A program made the position numbers and the translations under genes. From assembly GCF_004193775.1 (NCBI RefSeq), contig NC_041005.1, positions 7,628,501-7,692,500 of the forward strand: 64,000 bases of DNA, given 5' to 3'. Under the pieces are notes generated by a model. The model saw only the letters and a list, made by a program, of their open reading frames with translations, was not told the origin of the DNA and made no database searches. Shown here in pieces: positions 47,738 through 58,330 of this stretch (position 1 is the stretch's first letter; each line of letters starts with the position of its first letter). Source of the DNA: Glycine soja (lineage: Eukaryota > Streptophyta > Magnoliopsida > Fabales > Fabaceae).

Positions 47738-48771
47738 TGATACTACACAGGATTCTGCGTACAACAGCTGGCCCATCTTTTTAACCTGTCTATATTGTTT
47801 CTCCAACAAGTTAAAGTCTTCAGATTCTGAAATTGCTTTACCTTCATTTTCTACATAGTCAAACTATAGCTGCTTCCTTCTGTATCTTCCGCATATCTCC
47901 TGTATTTTGTCTTTGTCTTTTTTTGCACGTCTGAATTTCAGAATATTTGAGTTCACTAGTAGCTTTCTAACATACTCTCTAACAAGTTTCTGGGACAAAG
48001 TTGGAGCCTGGCCCTCTGAACTCTTTAAGTCACACACTGTTCCACCACAATGAAAATAATGCTAGCTAGTTAAAAATTAAAATTAATGCATGCTTGTTAA
48101 TACTTTTCCTCCCTTCTGATTTTAGTGAAAGTGTCGAACCTGCATTAGGTAATGGTTCTTTCCATCCTGATTCTCTGCTAAATTGCTGCCTGTTCTATTT
48201 TGAGGTTATCCAATATGGTTTGGTTCCTTTATCAACCTGTTAGCTTAATGAGTCAGATTGCTTAATTTATAATGTAAAGGGTTATGAAATTTTATACACT
48301 CAAAATAATGTGATTTGAGTATGAATTTCCTATTGTGGTCGCATAAAAGAATCCCTTATTACTTACCTCTGATCTTCTCAATTTGGGGAGTGTGAGTGTC
48401 CGAAACATGTTTGCCGGCAAAACCTTGTCCTGAACATCATTGTTAGTAAAATGACACGACGACACAGCTAAGGTTTTCAGTGAATCTGTTTGTTGAGTTG
48501 CCTGAGTGTGTGCTGTTAAGTATTCATGCACATAATATAGATCACTGTTGTGCTCTTCATTTGAGAACTCCTGGTTGTCTTCTGTGGGAATGAACTTGTA
48601 TAATAGTGATCTTAGTATCCCTGAAGCATGTAATAACCTTTTCCTTATCTTGTGTAAATCATATTTGATGGACCACTTCAGATCCTTGGCTGAATAAAGG
48701 TGTTGAATGTTGCTACTATCAGAGCTGGAGTTCTTGAACATGTAACTTCTTTCGATGAGGTAACTTTGCAA
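47738..48771 (-). pseudogene. Two-exon gene fragment X inside CACTA element 2, unidentified
   Basis: The minus strand has a first exon from 48771 or beyond to 48367 (IERSYMFKNSSSDSSNIQHL, YSAKDLKWSIKYDLHKIRKR, LLHASGILRSLLYKFIPTED ... LPKLRRSE) closing at GAG|GTAAGT. After an intron ending AACAG, a second exon begins near 48038 (VCDLKSSEGQAPTLSQKLVR, EYVRKLLVNSNILKFRRAKK, DKDKIQEICGRYRRKQL). A TAG at 47864-47866 interrupts the second exon, which then continues FDYVENEGKAISESEDFNLL. Intact splice signals and continuous charged coding sense show it was a real host gene copied at DNA level. I do not recognise the family. Confidence 0.55.
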
Positions 48772-49329
48772 TGAAAAAGGCTATTGGTGGTGTTGGATAT
48801 ATATCTTGTGCTAAGTTCTTAATTTCATTTTCATGTACTTTTTTTTGTAATTAATAAAACTCTGTTCTAAATTTGTGAATGATTCCTTCAATTGTATTTC
48901 ATATAATGTGATTCAATCTTGTTCTCTTTTCTCAATGTCTTTAGTTGCACTTGGAAAGTTGGATCTAAGGTTGAACTGATTAAAATTAAGAGACATTATT
49001 ACGTAGATTTAGGAATATAAGTATATGGTTATGTGCATTCTTTAGAATCCTGAACCTAATGCAGACTTGCTAAGTGAGAGTGCTTACAGAATTAAAGCTC
49101 TTATTTAATAATTCATAAAATTATAGTTACAAGGAATCAAGACTAGTTTATTGTATTTTTCAAGTTATGAACTTCATGGTTGGTTAAAGTTGATAAGTAC
49201 TTCATATTGTACACATCCTTATCTTTGACAAAAACCACATATAGCATGGAGATAGTTTCTTAGAGATTCAATCATTTTAAAGAAAATATTGTGGGATATT
49301 TCTTGAGTTATGTATACTGTTGTGTTTTC

Positions 49330-51250
49330 AGCAAAATACTGGTGTTACAACAGACTAAAGTGCAGAAATTGCTAAAGCAATTAGGCGATGAGGGGTTTTC
49401 TGAGGCTTTAAATCATAGTTCATCAATTGGTGGTGGCCTTAAGTTCCCCATCTATGACAAGTACCTCACTGGCCTGGAAAGGTATCAACCTTTACCTTGA
49501 AATACATTGTAGCTTTCCCCTTTGTCTGGTATTGATTTGACTTCCAAGTTTTTTTATGCAAGCCACCTTTCCTTCATTTTGTGTATGTTTATGTATATAT
49601 GATTAATTGTTTATTTTTTCCTCCTATCCTTTCTTCATTTTTTGGGGGCAGGGCATAGGACATATTTGTAGGAGTGGCTGAACGTATATCTCTTTCACTG
49701 TTGATTTGTACTTTAAAAGAAAACTGACTGGATATACATAATACATCTGCTTAGATTAATTACTCACCTAGTTTTATAGAATTCTACTTGGGTAGTGTTT
49801 CACCTACTATTTTTTGGGCTTCTTTTCTCCTTCAAAGTAGAAGCTCCTCTAATGAGCTTCTACAGAAGCTCTGTTTTCTGGGCTTTTGTTCATTTTAAAA
49901 GCTACTTTTATTTTCCAGATCTTCACTGTAATGGTGTTTGGTTTGACTTCTCCTTTTAAGGAGGAGAGAAGCACAAAAAAAGTTGGGTCAGATGCTACCC
50001 TGCCTGGAAAAAAGATGAAGACATTTAAGTTTTAGAATCCAGACGTAATTGTAACTTTTAGCACATATAGTTTAACATTTTTTTTACTGTAATGTTTTTA
50101 TGATATAATTTAATGGAATCCCTCCCATCTATTTTCTGTAATGGCTATCCTATGAATATAGAAGAGAATGAAACTGTGGGAGGGGCTTACAAGGATATAG
50201 ATGGTACTGCTCTGCATATACCTGTTGAAAATTTAAGGGCATGGAAAGGGAAAGAGAGCTAGAGAGGGAACAATATGAAATATAATTCAGTACTAGATCT
50301 TAGAATTTGCAGGATTATGAAAAGTTTCATAATTCAACTTATGTTCTTCAACTTTTATAAAAAAAAAAAACTCTCTCGCTCTACTTCTCCAAAAGTTGAG
50401 ATGTATAAATTAATTTTATCTGATTTGAGAAGTTTAGTTCATTTTTCTTCTTCTTCCATAAGTGCTTATTAACAAGTTTATTTACAATTGTAAGAATTGT
50501 TTTTAGCTTATTAGTTATAGGTCTGATCACTCAGTTCCAACTGTAATACCTATATGTCATGCAGATGGGAGTGGATAGGTTGAGCCTTTTTGGTTGGTAC
50601 CTAGTAGTTTGATTTTATAGTTTTGAGGATTCAATTTGGTGTGACTGATTTTTTTGTGAACCTTTTATGTTTCAGTAAATGCAAGAACTTTAAGAAAGAT
50701 TAGGTACTGGGTATCTTGTATTCCAACTCAATAAGATAGTGGGGAGGAAAGAGATATGCCCGTCGCTAGCAAAACCAGAAATATGCTTGAAGGTCTGGTA
50801 AAAGAAGGATCATTGAAATGGTTGCTTGGCAAGAAGAGTTACTTTGGTGAAGAATTTGAAGAGATGGAAAATTCTCCTTCTGCTGGGAAGAACTTTATAC
50901 GAGAGCTCTCTCTTGTTGCAAACCTAGTTGTTCGTAGATGCTCAAAGTAAGTGCATTTCTGTACATCTTAGCATGTTTTCTTGGAAATTATTGCTTCATA
51001 ATCAGTTTTCAATTTTCAGTCTTGTTGGATTTAGTTTATTTGGTATATTGGACCTTTCACTCCTTTTTGTTTGACACAATGGGTCATACTTTTGATTGGA
51101 AATTCAACTGTAATATAAAACAAATAATGCAGAATCCTTAGGACCTTTTCAAGTGATCTTCTGGAGAGCTTCAATCAAGAGGCTTCTGATTCTATGAAGC
51201 ATCCATCACGATATGCGAGGAACTTTTTGGAATATTGTTGTTTCAAAACC
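49330..51250 (+). pseudogene. Three-exon gene fragment Y inside CACTA element 2, unidentified
   Basis: Three plus-strand exons with matching splice sites: about 49330-49481 (KLLKQLGDEGFSEALNHSSS, IGGGLKFPIYDKYLTGLER, donor AAAG|GTATCA); about 50736-50947 (MPVASKTRNMLEGLVKEGSL, KWLLGKKSYFGEEFEEMENS, IRELSLVANLVVRRCSK, donor AAG|GTAAGT); and about 51132-51245 (ILRTFSSDLLESFNQEASDS, MKHPSRYARNFLEYCC). The last exon decays into a frame change near 51245. The pieces read like a large conserved plant protein, but I cannot name it. The 47380-47575 segment with a donor CAAG|GTATGT may be its 5' leader exon. Confidence 0.5.
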
Positions 51251-51756
51251 CGGTTAGGACTTATCTTCGAAGACCATGGAAGCAATATTCAAGAACAATT
51301 TTAATGAAGACTTATCTTGATGGCTTTATCAATCCTCAAGGTTCGATGGAATGGAGTGGTAACTTTGCATTGAACACACTTTATTATGGAGAGTACATTG
51401 AACAGCTACAAGTTCTTTTTTCCTTTTGGCTTCAAGCTTGACTGGTCTTTAACTCAAGAAGAAAAAAATGCTTTAATATTTACCTTGTTGATCATTTTAT
51501 CCAGCATATACTTTTCACTTTTTATCAATTAGTAGGCCATTTTGATTCCTGTATACAATTTGTATTTTATTCTTTAGTGTTGACTCTTGACTCATTTTTT
51601 TTATTCTAATTGTTGTTTCTCCATTATACTTCTGCTTTTTAAAAATTCTCATAGATACATTAATTAAAAAAAAAAGCCAATGCAATACCTTAAAAAAAAA
51701 AGGCAAAAAAAAAAGTCAAGCAAAAAATAAATAAAAAAAGATTAAAAAAAAGGTAA

Positions 51757-52235
51757 TACTACGACGGTTATTGTATAACCGTCTTAGTATGTTGCACCTA
51801 CTACGCCGGTTATTTTACAACCGGCATAAAAATCCATTTTCGTATGTCATATACAACGACGGTTCGTGGCCAACCGTCGTAAAACTCATGGACATACAAC
51901 TACGGTTCATGGCCAACCATCGTAAAACGCATGAACATACAACGACGGTTTTAAACCAACCGGCGTAAAACGCATGAACATACAAGGACGGTTTATGGCA
52001 ACCGTCGTAAAACGCGTATACATACAAGGACAGTTTTATGGCAACCGTCATAAAACACATATACATACAAGAACGGTTTTATGACAACCGTCGTAAAAAA
52101 TATTATTTACAACAACGGTTTAGAAGACCGTCTTAAAAATACTTGCACCTTTTACGACGGCGGCTATTACGACGGTTCAAAACTGACGTTAAAATAACTA
52201 CTTAACCGACTTAAAATGTCGTATTTGCAGTAGTG
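51757..52235. repeat. Array of imperfect palindromes ending in a CACTA terminus
   Basis: About ten successive units of roughly 38-50 bases pair ACGACGGTT with AACCGTCGT across short spacers (for example near 51758, 51798, 51855, 51898, 51942, 51985, 52025, 52068, 52113), followed by TTTGCAGTAGTG at 52224-52235. This is a CACTA subterminal array. The minus-strand open frame over it (51815-52066) translates the repeat and is not a gene. Confidence 0.8.
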
Positions 52236-52719
52236 ACTCCAAATTGTACTTTGAAGAGCATATAATAGAGCTTGGATTATGAGTACAACATATACGATCA
52301 GTACCGTGTTTCTCATGAAAAGTGATCTTCAATAACTTGGAATTCATGGTAAAATGCATATAAATAAAACATCCTTTCGATGTAAATCAATCGAATGTAT
52401 CATCCAACCTTGAAAATACAAAGATCATTAAACCCTACAGAAAAGACACAATTGCAATTAGGCCACCATTTCAATGCCAAGAACAAGATAATGAAAAATA
52501 ACATAAATTTGTTTTCAAAAATAAAAGATTAATAATCTCAATAATTTGCTAAAAAAGAATAACATCAATAAGTTCAAATAAAAAAATCTCCACTGCCAAT
52601 ATTGCTACATTCAAAACAAGTGATCGCAACAATGGATATTTTTAGAGCAAAAAGGCTTGCTAATAGATTAATGGACAACCCTAACAAAATTTCCTTTTTC
52701 CCTTAACAAGAAGAAATGC

Positions 52720-53121
52720 CTAAAAGGTGAGAGAGGACACTGAAATAAGAGTGAAGAGAATGAAATTGAAAGGGGAAAAAAGGGTTATGAAGTCAGAGAA
52801 GACGACTCCTATGGACATGCTTTGAACCAAATCGTTGTCAAGCTCCGTAAGCGACGCCGTCGTCATGTTGGCGGAGGAAAGTAGTAGTAGAGTGGAAAAA
52901 AAGTAGAACAAAAGAACCCCAGGATTTTTAGCGAAGGCTACAAAATCTCCCACGGTAAGGGAATCCTCTCCAGTTTCCTCCCATATCATCAAGTACTTGA
53001 ACTTTGCACGACAGAAAACTCCAACCCAATCATCTGCAGATGACACGACGATGAAAAAGGAACACGACGATGGAGTGGCACGGGAAACGGCAGGGCGACT
53101 TGCGATTGATGGAGGGAACAA
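52720..53121 (-). CDS. Hypothetical 133-residue open frame near the CACTA right end
   Basis: The frame starts MFPPSIASRPAVSRATPSSC, has SADDWVGVFCRAKFKYLMIW and a hydrophobic C-terminal half (VLLFYFFSTLLLLSS). It lies just inside the right terminal region and is preceded by leader-like CT-rich sequence. I do not recognise it; it may be a captured exon or chance. No splice sites were fixed. Confidence 0.25.
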   Translation of the reverse strand: MFPPSIASRPAVSRATPSSCSFFIVVSSADDWVGVFCRAKFKYLMIWEETGEDSLTVGDFVAFAKNPGVLLFYFFSTLLLLSSANMTTASLTELDNDLVQSMSIGVVFSDFITLFSPFNFILFTLISVSSLTF

Positions 53122-53530
53122 TCTCAGTTAGGGCACGAGGTGTTGTTGGTTAGTGAGTGACGGCTAGAGAGAGTGAATGAAGGACTAACTCAGTGGGTGC
53201 CTATGAGAGAAATCACCAAGCAAACAAAGACGATTTTTGGGTTTAAATCGTCTTTGTACAAAACCTCCAATTTACCAATTTTCCATTGTGTCTATATTTT
53301 CTTATTCTACAAAGACGGTTATAAGAAAAGATCGTAATTGTCTTCCTCTTTATTATACAAATGTCATTGTCGCACATTCTAAGACAGTTCAATATGTGCG
53401 ACGTAAAAAAACAATTTTTTAGTAGTGATAAATTGTTGACGAGACTAATTTATCATACTTTGTGTATATTCAGAAATTAAATTTAAACTTTTTATCTTTT
53501 AAAGATCAATTGACATTTTTAAAATCAAAA

Positions 53531-53613
53531 TAAGTTAACATGTACATAAAGAATTTTTTCTTCTTCATATATATCTATATAAAGAAAAAAAAACTCTTAT
53601 GTACATGTTAACT
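53531..53613. repeat. 83-bp hairpin with perfect 18-bp inverted ends
   Basis: AAGTTAACATGTACATAA at 53531 is exactly complemented by TTATGTACATGTTAACTT ending at 53613; the interior (TTTTTTCTTC / GAAAAAAAAA) extends the stem. It may be a very small MITE or a folded transcript site. Confidence 0.75.
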
Positions 53614-56600
53614 TAGCCGTGGAGTGTGAATGACAATGTCTGACATGGCCCTCCCTAAAAGCTAGTCCTACATTTACGCCAATGTGCAGCAAAGCTCCCA
53701 ACCCAAAGTCTTCGTTTACGGCCAATGATTTTCGAGGGAGCTCTTATATATGGAATGCACGTATCGCATGGTTCAGAGATGGCAGAATGCGTTCCTTTTT
53801 GAACTCATATAGTAGTACTAGTAGTTATTACATAGATATAGAATTATAGATTCATGCATCCACCGTTCCTGCCTTCCATTTATTCCACCCATCCCATAGG
53901 GATTTCATTCGCTAATTGCTAGGTGTGTTGTCTAGCTAGAAGAACTTGACCAGCCAGGGTATCCAATCATTGTAGTATAAGGGGCAAGTTTATCTTTCAA
54001 TAGTGCCACATCATCTTAGTTGTCAATTTGTCATTTATCCATAATCAAAACCGTCCATCAATGTTCACCACCACCAGAGAACTACACTGGTCATCATATA
54101 ATTTCATACTTATTAGCACAACATTGATAAAAGTCATATCATTCTATTCTTGTTGGCACGCATTTGTGCTATATATAAATGAATATCTTGTTAATTTATA
54201 AACAAAATTTTTTTTTAATTATAATATAATTTATATTTTCAAAATTATTTATTTATATTATTGTTTGATTTAAAAACCAATGGTAGATATAAACAAGTTT
54301 GGGGACAATTTCCAGTGGATTGAGCATGGCAAAGGAAGGGTTTAGTACGGTGGTATGAAAGTTTGGTAATAATCACCTTCAAAGACTCTTACGCTCAAGT
54401 CAAGAATAGAAGAGGTAGAGTGAAAAATAATGATTAGGTATTTAGGTTCATACATAAAGGATAAGACACACTTATATAGTAATGATTTTGGCGGGATTAT
54501 GTTACCTATGTGGCATTATGTTACAATATGCAAAGAATGAACTATAAGTCAGTGAGTTAACATGCAAATGTTAACTTCGAGAGATTGGTCCTAGCAGGTC
54601 CATTATGGAGGTCATTCCAAGTCTTGGTGAGGTTGATTGGATGTCTACATAAGTAATGTTGGTGTTTAGCCCTCACAAGGTCAATTAGCGTGCAATGCAA
54701 ACAAAGGGCGAAGAATGATATGTTGATCGAAGGTTGTTCCGGAATTATTCTAAATTTTAATTATATAAAAAAATCATGCACGATACATAAGCTAATTAAA
54801 ATACTAGTTATATTTTAATTTAAATTTATTAAAAACTACACAATTATGATCTATGAACGAAGCTTATTAAATAAGGAGGAAATCCATGCAATTTTGTGAT
54901 ATATAGTAGAAAGTACATTTAAGATTGTGTTGCTGATCTTTCTCATAATTGAATGAAGAGTTAAAAATTCAGGTGAAAAGTATAAAAGTATGACATTATC
55001 TATCTGGATTCTGGAGAATGAATATGAGCATGACGAGGCTAAGGCTATTGTACGCCGTGTTGACTAGAAGAACCTGTAGTGGGAGGAATGAATAATTCGA
55101 GTAAAGGACGAAGAAAGAAGAGCACGTTGCCAATAGAATAGGTTACTATGTGCAAGTACTATTCAACATTGAAAAGATGCCATTGCGGGGCCTAGTACAT
55201 CTCTCATCAAGTTAGTCCAGTATAATTTATGAGCTACACGTTGCGTGAGTTGGCCCACAAGTGAAGTTGTTTGTAGATATATTTTTTAAATTTTTTATTT
55301 TTCATTTGAAAAAGCAGATCACTTCAATGAAAAAAACACATCAAAAGATATTTCACATCATAAAATACCTACTAAACTCAAACAAGTTTTATCGAGAAAC
55401 TATACATCTAGTACATTATATATGATATATATGATAGTGAATATTAAATTTTAAAAGAATTACATAAGAGAAAATGGAAAGTAATAAAAGTAATAAAAAA
55501 AATAACATTAAGATAAATGTGTGATCATACAATAAATAATAGAAATATAAAATACTATATATAAGAAAAGATTGATGTAATACTTATTGGAAAAAAATAT
55601 AAAAAATTAATTATAATAATTTTAATATGTATAAAGAATATAAAAAAAATTAGAAAAATAAATTGTATGATTTTTAGTCATATGAAAAAAAGAAGAAGAG
55701 AGAAAAAAAAAAGGTATTGGGGGAATCATAATGGAGATATGAGGCTAAACAATATTTCTAAAATTTTAACTTTTGACTGTTGTGAATGATATCATGTCAT
55801 CTATGTAATCTTCTTCATCTAGTTGGATAAGATTTTATTATTGTTTTGCATTTGAAAAGTTTACGTATATTTGATCACTTTCTTTAGTTTGAAATCCTGA
55901 CAAATATCAAGCAAAACATTATTTTATTGACATAAACATTACTTTATTATACCACAGACTTCAAGAATAAAACCTTTGACATATTATATAAATTATTTAA
56001 TAATATTGGTTAGTATTTGTCCTATCAATATTATGGATCGTCTTACATCAACTAGAGCAAAATATATTCAAACTTAATTTTTATTGACCTAATTTGCACT
56101 ATTTATGTCGTTATTTGTCGCTCTCTGTATATAGTAGAATTTGATACATATATAAAAAATAGTATATAACATAATGAATAAGTATTAGTTGATGTTTAAT
56201 ACTATATTTCAAGGTAAAACTCAAGACTTAAAAACTAAAAAATATATATTTAAATTAGAAAAAGGTATAAAATAAATTGGTTCATTCTATTTTGTGTGCA
56301 TAACACGTCGCAAGTATGATATCATTGATATGAATAGCCTTGGCGCACGATGGTTGTTTTCTTTTTTTTGTCTTTCAAAACGGATTAGTACAGTTGCATG
56401 GGTGTAGTACAGTTGGACCATTTTCATGCCTTCTGCCACATCCATTAAACGAACTGTGTCATATAGCTAGGAAAGCTATAGGATAATAAGGGCATGTAAC
56501 TTTGATGGAGAAAGCATTGGTACAAGAAGAAGAAAGGAATTGTCATGCATGCCTCGCAAGAGGCGCCTTTAAGCTTTATAATCTCTTTGGGCCATGGAGA

Positions 56601-57599
56601 GGTTTTGTTCTTTTTTGTAAAACAAGTCATCTCACTCCAAATGAGAACTGGCCCTCCCTTCATTTTGGGAAGAAGAAGATGATGCAAACTATCTGTTTGT
56701 CTTCCAACAAGAACGGGAACTTAGCCAAAAAGATTAGAAAATGAGTTACTTTAATTAATTTTTTATTATCATATTATTGACGTAAAATATTAATTAATTA
56801 ATGAATAACCTTTGTCAAACCATTTGACTTATCACTTTTAGAAAAATCTTTCATCTTAATATATCTTTATAATATGGTTTTGAACTAGTACTACTTTGAG
56901 TTTCTTTTTTTTTTTAATCACTAGCCTATACAACCTTTAGTGAGTTGCTCTAGTTTTGAGCCACTACTTTCAGTTTCTTTTTTATTTTTTTTTAATTTCT
57001 AGCCTATTTAAAGGTTTTTAATTGGAAAAAAAATAACTACAAGAGAATAGTCAAAATTCAAAGGCTTAATGTGACCAATAATGACAGAATAGAGCCACAC
57101 ACTTCAGCCACAATAGGAGAAGAGAGAGGCGACACATAAACAAGTTTTAGGTTTACAAACTTTTGGCATTCTCTCATCTCATTTCAGTTTTGGATATTAC
57201 AAGTATAACTCTTTTCTGAATGGTATAAGTAAATCTATCTTAAAAAGTGTACGGAATAAGGGAGAATAAGTGTTAGCTTATTAATTAGGATATGGATGAA
57301 GACGCAGACTTTCTGCAAAACACGTGGATGTTAAATTAAGTAAAGTGTGTTGGTTTAAATGAAAGGGATGTATGTCCCTACAATAAGTCTAACTTAGAAA
57401 GTAAAGAGATACTCTGGAAAGGGAATAAAAGGGTAAAAATATATTGGGAAGTCGAGTGATAACTCTTATGTATATATCTATTTTTCAATTAAATTATATA
57501 AAAATTAGTATTTTTTTTCTTATTTCTTTCTTTTTGTGTAAATAATTGAAATTTTAACATCATTTAAGTTTTTTACAGAAAAAAATAAAATAAAGTAAA
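53614..57599. other. Intergenic DNA
   Basis: AT-rich, no supported genes. The open frames at 56445-56744 on the two strands overlap each other and resemble nothing I know. Confidence 0.5.
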
Positions 57600-58330
57600 G
57601 CCTAAGAAACAAATTGAATATATGAAGTTGCTCGTTTAGCACGTCTTAGGCGTTTAGCATGATGCATGGACTCGACGGGTAACGCATGCTTAGCGGCAGG
57701 AAGATAATTCTGGAAAGTGAAGACGCACTTAACGCGAGACGCGCGCTGAGCGCGAGTATCGCCATACTCGTTAAGCGTGGCAAGAGCGAAGATTGAGTGA
57801 AAATTAAGTTGACCTGCATCTATAAAAAAATGGAGAGAGAAGAAGAAAAAAACATATAAAAATTCCAAGATAATACAATTCATTGTAAAAGGCAAAGGCT
57901 AGAAAAAAAGAGAAACAATCATTAGGAGTCATTCATTCCCTTCGTTCCCTTTCTTATTTATTCCCTTTTATATTCATAATCCTCTTCCAATTGTAAGGCC
58001 TCCTATAACAATGAGAGGCTAAATCCCCTTTGTTAGAAACTTGACAACCAACTATTTTTGATGTAATTCATCTTCTTATCTATTTAATATTATTGCCTTT
58101 TACATTATCCTTTCTTGTGCTTAATGTTATTATTTATGACTTGATCACCCATTTATATGGTAAGTTTTAGGGATAGTTTTGGGAAATGTTATTTTCTAAT
58201 AGAATCGGAAAAGAGTATCTAAATAAAGTCATCGTTAGGAATAGATTGATTTTGTTTAGCTTGTTATACATCTTTGTTCTTAATTTACTATTTTATTATC
58301 TCTAAAAAGGGATTTGAGAGAAAAAATAGA
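57600..58330 (+). mobile_element. LTR-like remnant with repeated GCGCTTAACGCG-type text
   Basis: A locally GC-rich stretch (57630-57790) has many short GCTTAGCG / GCGCTGAGCG / GTTAAGCG variants, a TATA-like CTATAAAAAAATGG at about 57820, then an A/T-rich leader. This pattern is familiar from legume LTR retrotransposon LTRs, so a solo or degraded LTR is likely. Ends and a target duplication were not found, and the minus-strand open frame across it is probably spurious. Confidence 0.35.

Larger units (their letters stand above)
47122..53427. mobile_element. CACTA element 2 (possibly two nested), carrying gene fragments
   Basis: The left end CACTACTACAAAAGTC (47122) has two possible partners. 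The end at 53427 (complement CACTACTAAAAAATTG) shares about 200 bases of subterminal similarity, such as TTAGAATGTGCGACAATG against TTAGAATATGAAGCGGTG and the text AACCGTCTTTGTA. The end at 52235 (complement CACTACTGCAAATACG) shares less, but its flank ACT (52236-52238) equals the flank of the left end (47119-47121), a perfect 3-bp target duplication. The interior has no transposase and holds two multi-exon gene fragments. A purine- and A-rich zone at 51660-51760 precedes the palindrome array. Confidence 0.65.

Noticed and set aside
51815..52066. 83-residue minus-strand frame with internal repeats
   Set aside because: The repeats are those of the CACTA subterminal palindrome array.
56445..56744. 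Overlapping 80-residue frames on both strands
   Set aside because: They are antisense to each other, without motifs, splice sites or leader, so neither is supported.
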